Below are positions 13,962 through 17,868 of a DNA stretch of 17,868 nucleotides, piece after piece. A program made the translations under genes and the position numbers. Position 1 is the stretch's first letter, and the number at the start of each line of letters is the position of its first letter. The notes below the pieces were generated by a model. That model was not told the origin of the DNA, searched no databases, and saw only the letters and a program-made list of their open reading frames with translations. Origin of the DNA: a bacterium (GTDB taxonomy: Archaea > Nanobdellota > Nanobdellia > Pacearchaeales > GW2011-AR1); NCBI GenBank assembly GCA_030588935.1, contig JAUUWR010000006.1, positions 1 to 17,868 of the forward strand, read 5' to 3'.

Positions 13962-15344
13962 ATGGCAACCGAATCTTTAAGACAAAACATAGAGCAAATT
14001 AAAGAAATAATAAGAGAGACGTATATTTTTACTAATCAGTTAAATATTATTAAAAATCTTGAATCTGATAAAAAAGTTATTATAAATACCCGTGAAAAAG
14101 TATTATTAAATAATGCAGTTAATTCGCTTTTGATTCAATTGGGGATTTTAAATAAGTCTATTCCAGAATTAGTCAACAACATCGGATTTTTTAAAAGACT
14201 TCAAACTGACAAAAAATACAAGGAATTTGTCAGAAAAGTTGTTGCAGAAAAAGGAGCGAAAAAATTTCTCCTTAAAATTAAATATAAACCAAGCAAAGTT
14301 CGTAATAAAATTTCAGTGACAATCAGCGGAAAGGATAAAAGGAAATATTTGGATAATTTAACAAAGAGTAATCTTTATATTAATCAATTAAAAAAAAGAT
14401 ATTCTGTCAAGGCTCCTGTCTCTGATTTTGGCAAGTCCAGCATTTACGCAAGAATATCAAATCATTTTTTCAGAGATTATTCAAACAGGTTATTAAATAG
14501 AGGTTATTTGGGTTCTTTAAATAGAGATTTAAGAAAGATAAACTCCCGGTTTGTTGTTGGAACTTATGCTTCTATGATTTTTTTTACAATAACAATTTCA
14601 ATATTTGTGGGTGCATTAGTCTTGGCAGCACTTTTATTTTATGATATTCATTTGACTTATCCTATTCTCGTTCCCACTGAAGAGTCTTTTTTATTAAGAA
14701 TTGTTAAATTCTTTTGGATTATAATTGTAATTCCTTCAGTTGTTGCAGCCCTAATGTATTTTTATCCTAAAAGCGAAGCAAAAAATATTGGCGCTAAAAT
14801 AAATCAAGAACTTCCGTTTGTTACAATTCATATGTCTGCAATAGCAACTTCAGGAGTTGAGCCGGTAAGTATTTTTAAGATTATTGTTAAAAGCGAGGAA
14901 TACGTACATACCAGATTAGTGTTCAGGAGAATTTTGAATTTAATAAACCTTCATGGATATGATTTAGTAACTGCATTAAAAAAGACTGCTCAGGTCTCTC
15001 CTTCAACTAAGTTGAAAGAGTTGTTAGAAAGTATAGCCACGTCGATAACCTCTGGTGGGAGTTTATCTAGTTTTTTAAATGAGCATGCAGAAACTTTGTT
15101 TTTTGATTATAGGTTAGAAAGGGAGAAATACACTAAAACTTCTGAGACTTTTATGGATATTTATATCAGCATTGTTATTGCTGCGCCCATGATATTGCTG
15201 ATTTTATTTGTAATAATGGGAAGCACTGGATTATATTTTATGGGAATAACCCCAGATATAATGGGTATATTAATTATATTAGCAATTGTCTTTTTGAATG
15301 TTGGATTTATTGTGTTTTTAAAAATGAGCCAGCCGGCGTTTTAA
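13962..15344 (+). CDS. Pilus membrane platform protein (FlaJ/TadC/GspF-like) 1
   Basis: From ATG 13962 the protein has 460 residues; an upstream GTG at 13947 overlaps the previous gene and is less likely. Residues 1-195 are a charged helical cytoplasmic region. Membrane segments are likely at about 201-227 and 246-267, then a T2SSF domain (about 283-395, with LPFVTIHMSAIATSGVEPVSIF and SGGSLSSFL), then segments at about 400-422 and 432-455. It forms the inner-membrane platform that couples the ATPase to pilin insertion. Only one T2SSF domain is present, whereas archaeal FlaJ usually holds two; the second is encoded separately at 15828. The unit is tightly packed. Confidence 0.9.
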   Translation: MATESLRQNIEQIKEIIRETYIFTNQLNIIKNLESDKKVIINTREKVLLNNAVNSLLIQLGILNKSIPELVNNIGFFKRLQTDKKYKEFVRKVVAEKGAKKFLLKIKYKPSKVRNKISVTISGKDKRKYLDNLTKSNLYINQLKKRYSVKAPVSDFGKSSIYARISNHFFRDYSNRLLNRGYLGSLNRDLRKINSRFVVGTYASMIFFTITISIFVGALVLAALLFYDIHLTYPILVPTEESFLLRIVKFFWIIIVIPSVVAALMYFYPKSEAKNIGAKINQELPFVTIHMSAIATSGVEPVSIFKIIVKSEEYVHTRLVFRRILNLINLHGYDLVTALKKTAQVSPSTKLKELLESIATSITSGGSLSSFLNEHAETLFFDYRLEREKYTKTSETFMDIYISIVIAAPMILLILFVIMGSTGLYFMGITPDIMGILIILAIVFLNVGFIVFLKMSQPAF

Positions 15345-15345
15345 G

Positions 15346-15831
15346 ATGAAAATTAGAAAACAACTACCAAAAACAGAACTAAGATATAGCAGAGTTTATA
15401 ATCAAATTCTTAATCCGCAATTTAAAAGAAGAGATGTGTTTAAATTAAAGAAGAAATTTTCCAAGTTTGAGAGATTATATAAAAAACATATTAAAAAGAT
15501 ATTAAAATTAATAGAAAAATATAATGATAAATGGAAAAGAAGGTATATTTTTATTTATCTTGTTGATAAAGCAAAGAGTAGCTTTTCTGATCCTTTAACT
15601 ATTAGATATAATAGAAATGAAAAGTTTCTTTTAGTTGTCCTTGCACATGAATTGCTTCATAATAATCTGAGAAGAAAATGGAAAAGTAAAATAGAACTTC
15701 ATAAATATATGGAGCCAATTTTAAATAAAGTTATTACTAAGTTGTCAATTAATTTAGAAAAAGAACTTATTAAGTTTAATAATTCTATAAGAAAAATGTA
15801 TAAATATCAAAAAACCAAAAAAATAAAATGA
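15346..15831 (+). CDS. HExxH (zincin-like) protein within the pilus unit
   Basis: The 161-residue basic protein is rich in Lys and Arg and has no signal peptide or membrane segment. At residues 96-105 it has LLVVLAHELLHNNL, a hydrophobic helix with the HExxH zinc-peptidase motif (HELLH, 101-105). Downstream Glu117, His119 and Glu123 (IELHKYMEP) could supply a third ligand as in gluzincin-type folds. It begins 1 bp after the FlaJ/TadC-like gene and overlaps the next by ATGA, so it is an integral member of the unit. It is not a prepilin peptidase, which is an aspartic membrane enzyme. It may process or mature pilus components, or be an inactive structural protein. Confidence 0.7.
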   Translation: MKIRKQLPKTELRYSRVYNQILNPQFKRRDVFKLKKKFSKFERLYKKHIKKILKLIEKYNDKWKRRYIFIYLVDKAKSSFSDPLTIRYNRNEKFLLVVLAHELLHNNLRRKWKSKIELHKYMEPILNKVITKLSINLEKELIKFNNSIRKMYKYQKTKKIK

Positions 15832-16718
15832 AACAATTAGACTTAAAAAAAATACTGCAAAAACTTAACTTGAACAAGCCAAAGATAATTGGAATGTCTG
15901 TTGCAGCTGCAATAATTATTTTATCAGGTATTTTTTTAAGAGACAATGAAATTTTTTATTTTGTTTTGGGGATTAGTTTTGTTATTGGATTACTGCCTTT
16001 TTTTGTTTCATTAATTTTAGAAACAAGTTCATTAAGAGAAAAAGAGGAGATGTTCCTTGAATTTTCCAGAAATTTGGCTGAAAATGTCAGGGCAGGAACT
16101 CCTATTGGCAGAAGCATTTTAAATGTCAGAAAAAAAGATTATGGGAAATTAAACCCTTATGTTAATAAACTTGCCAACCAGATTTCTTTAGGTATTCCTG
16201 TTCAAAATGCATTTGAAACTTTTGCAAAAGATGCTAATAGCAAGATAATAACCCGTGCAATTACAATTATAAGTGAGGCTGAAAAAGCAGGGGGGGAAAT
16301 AAAAGATATTTTAGGTGCAGTTGTTAAGTCTATTACTCAAACAGAAAAATTAAAAAAAGAAAGGAGGGCAGTAATGTATTCTTTAGTTGTCCAGGGATAT
16401 ATTATATTCTTGGTTTTTATTATCATCATATTAGTTATGCAGTTTAAGATTCTGCCTATTGCATCTGGTTTGGGGGAGGGATTGGGGCAAGCAGAAGGGA
16501 TGCCCACACTTAGCGGCTTAGGGCAACAAGGAGTAATTGCAACAGAAGAACAATTAACAAAACCTTTCTTATGGCTTTTAATAGTTCAAGGATTTTTTGC
16601 AGGCATAGTAATTGGAAAACTGGCTGAAGGGAAAATAAAAGCAGGATTAAAACATTCATTTATATTAGTTACATTAGCATTATTAATCAGCACAGGGGCA
16701 AGGGTGTTTTTCGGGTAA
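15828..16718 (+). CDS. Pilus membrane platform protein (TadC/GspF-like) 2
   Basis: The protein has 296 residues. Membrane segments are likely at about 20-38 and 43-65, then a T2SSF domain (about 76-170, with FSRNLAENVRAGTPIGRSI, GIPVQNAFETFA and SEAEKAGGEIKDIL), then segments at about 183-204, 247-264 and 275-293. A Gly-rich loop (206-235) lies between the third and fourth. Its start overlaps the HExxH gene by 4 bp. With the protein at 13962 it probably forms a heteromeric platform that replaces the single two-domain FlaJ, much as TadB and TadC act as a pair. Confidence 0.88.
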   Translation: MKQLDLKKILQKLNLNKPKIIGMSVAAAIIILSGIFLRDNEIFYFVLGISFVIGLLPFFVSLILETSSLREKEEMFLEFSRNLAENVRAGTPIGRSILNVRKKDYGKLNPYVNKLANQISLGIPVQNAFETFAKDANSKIITRAITIISEAEKAGGEIKDILGAVVKSITQTEKLKKERRAVMYSLVVQGYIIFLVFIIIILVMQFKILPIASGLGEGLGQAEGMPTLSGLGQQGVIATEEQLTKPFLWLLIVQGFFAGIVIGKLAEGKIKAGLKHSFILVTLALLISTGARVFFG

Positions 16719-16753
16719 ATGCGAAAACAGAAGATATATAAATTTAATAAAAC

Positions 16754-16876
16754 AACTGATAATATCAATAACTTACAAGAATCAAATTCGAAAGAGGAGA
16801 GGATTAAGCTAACAAAAGAGGACTAAAATGAAAACAACCTATCTGTAGAACTTAATAATTTGTAGAGATTCCAGAA
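16754..16876 (+). promoter_or_regulatory. Pilus promoter module, copy 9
   Basis: AATATCAATAACTT (upstream block, diverged), TTAAGC (16804-16809), CCTATCTGTAGAACTTAATAA (from 16838 on) and TTTGTAG then AGATTCCAG (to 16874). The TATA-like element is about 66 nt before the ATG at 16930. This gene correspondingly has a leader and a Shine-Dalgarno (AGAGG, 16920-16924). Confidence 0.5.
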
Positions 16877-16929
16877 TAAAATAATATTTTGTAAGAATAT
16901 AAATAAATAATAAATCAAAAAGAGGCAAA

Positions 16930-17841
16930 ATGATTTTAAGAAAAAATAAAAAAGCCCAGTATTATCTTTTAGCTGCGGCAGTAATTGTTGCTGTACTTAT
17001 TGGGGTGTCTTTTGTGACAAATTATGCAATAACAAGAAAAAGACCCATGAGATTTTATGCTTTAAGTTATGAGTTAAAAGAAGAAGCAACAAGAGTTATG
17101 GATTATGCAATTTATAATGGGATGGATGTTAATGAATTAATGCAGGATTTTATAGAGGATTTTATTAAATATGCAGCAGGAACTGATGTAAATATTAATT
17201 TTCTTTTTGTTTATGGAAATAGCTCGGGTATAAAAATTGTAATTTATACAAATGACACATTAAATACTGGGAGGATGAGCTATGAGACAGTATTTGAAGA
17301 TTCAGAAGCAGACTTTGTGTGTAATGGCGAGACTATTGATAATCTTAATCTTAATAATCAGAATGTCCTCCTTAAAAATTGTATAGTAACTGGAGTTGGG
17401 GAAGCTGTTCAAGTAACTGGGGGAAACTTAAAGATTATCTCAAGTGATATTGCAGGAAATATTCTCGCAAAGGGGGGTACTAATCTTGAACTTATTGATA
17501 GTACTATTGGTGGAAAAGTAGAGGGAAGACTGGGTGGCAATATTTTCATTATTAATAATATTATAGGGGATAAAATCTTTATTAAAGATGAAGGCGGAAC
17601 ACTTTTTATAACAGATAATATAATTGCCGGCGCTTTAGAATTTGCTTGCAGTGAGATTTATCAAGTTGAGGATAATGATTTTAACGGAGGAACACAATGT
17701 ATAGAAAAAACAAAAAACAATATAAAGATTGAGCTTTTAGATAATACTTATGATTTTAATTTAAATGAAGGAGAAAATTTCTTTTTTACTATGGTTAAAG
17801 AGGTTGATGGAGAAATATATATTTCAAAAGGAGAATTGTAA
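16930..17841 (+). CDS. Pilin-like protein with a beta-helix-like body
   Basis: The protein has 303 residues. The N-terminus MILRKNKKAQYYLL has a prepilin-type cleavage region (KKA/Q) and a hydrophobic helix to about residue 32, the same KAQ type as the protein at 10756. Residues about 33-110 are mixed helix and strand. From about 130 to 255 the sequence repeats short strand units at about 20-residue spacing (LNNQNVLLKNCIV, GGNLKIISSDIAG, GTNLELIDSTIGG, GGNIFIINNIIGD, GGTLFITDNIIAG), typical of a right-handed beta-helix. Likely a pilus-borne or pilus-tip surface protein. AGAGG five bases before the ATG supports the start. Confidence 0.82.
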   Translation: MILRKNKKAQYYLLAAAVIVAVLIGVSFVTNYAITRKRPMRFYALSYELKEEATRVMDYAIYNGMDVNELMQDFIEDFIKYAAGTDVNINFLFVYGNSSGIKIVIYTNDTLNTGRMSYETVFEDSEADFVCNGETIDNLNLNNQNVLLKNCIVTGVGEAVQVTGGNLKIISSDIAGNILAKGGTNLELIDSTIGGKVEGRLGGNIFIINNIIGDKIFIKDEGGTLFITDNIIAGALEFACSEIYQVEDNDFNGGTQCIEKTKNNIKIELLDNTYDFNLNEGENFFFTMVKEVDGEIYISKGEL

Positions 17842-17851
17842 AAATGAAAAA

Positions 17852-17868
17852 CCCCGCCCTAAAGGGCG
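17852..17868. terminator. GC-rich hairpin cut by the window end
   Basis: CGCCC and GGGCG pair around TAAA at 17855-17868, in otherwise AT-rich DNA, 10 bp past the stop codon. The preceding AAACCCC suggests the stem continues beyond the window. It is either a terminator or a dispersed palindromic repeat; an ATG at 17844 could also open another frame. Confidence 0.5.

Noticed and set aside
7202..16876. CRISPR array
   Set aside because: The repeats are degenerate, separated by genes and tied to gene starts, without regular spacers or cas genes.
9258..16929. Intergenic imperfect palindromes read as integron attC sites (GTTAAGC near 10705 resembles a core site)
   Set aside because: Most copies have CTTAAGC or ATTAAGC rather than a GTTRRRY core, no integrase is present, and the genes form a functional pilus set rather than unrelated cassettes.

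Overview
The window is AT-rich and looks archaeal, most likely from a DPANN lineage such as Woesearchaeota or Pacearchaeota. That lineage call is inference from gene style; no 16S or ribosomal marker is present. The archaeal evidence is: an SRP RNA with an archaeal-type Alu domain; five proteins with class III (type IV prepilin) N-termini, including the KKAISPVIS type; FlaI-like and FlaJ/TadC-like pilus genes; TATA boxes centred about 26 nt before start codons, implying leaderless mRNAs; and small RHH and AbrB-like genes.

Layout. Positions 1-3593 (minus strand) hold three envelope genes: a partial membrane-anchored Cys-rich/beta-helix protein, a multi-pass membrane protein and a large secreted Cys-rich protein. 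Two of them have near-identical leaderless promoters. Positions 3720-4250 (minus) hold a compositionally odd orphan, divergent from an MFS transporter (4338-5511) broken by one extra T. Positions 5596-5853 are the SRP RNA, followed by about 320 bp without genes that carries several hairpins and an isolated minus-facing promoter module. Positions 6182-7164 (minus) hold an AbrB-like/nucleotidyltransferase fusion and a small partner, with a perfect palindrome over the start codon.

Positions 7467-17841 (plus) form a type IV pilus locus: a pilin with two LamG domains, three further pilin-like proteins, a small orphan plus the secretion ATPase, a small RHH-like protein, a four-gene unit (small helical protein, FlaJ/TadC-like protein, HExxH protein, second TadC-like protein), and a pilin-like protein with a beta-helix-like body. 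The likely product is an adhesive surface pilus: the ATPase and two membrane platform proteins assemble the pilins, and LamG and beta-helix domains are displayed outside. No prepilin peptidase is visible.

The most notable non-coding signal is a recurring 75-110 bp intergenic module placed before nearly every transcription unit of the pilus locus. It combines a GGTTCGA-like block, TTAAGC, CTCATCTG, and a TATA box about 20 bp further on. Some copies also contain an inverted, minus-facing half. The five non-pilus protein genes with visible promoters (starts at 826, 3593, 4250, 4338, 7164) and the SRP RNA lack it on their own side, so it looks like a locus-specific regulon promoter or a dispersed palindromic repeat. 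In one copy the start region of the RHH gene is duplicated around three hairpins.
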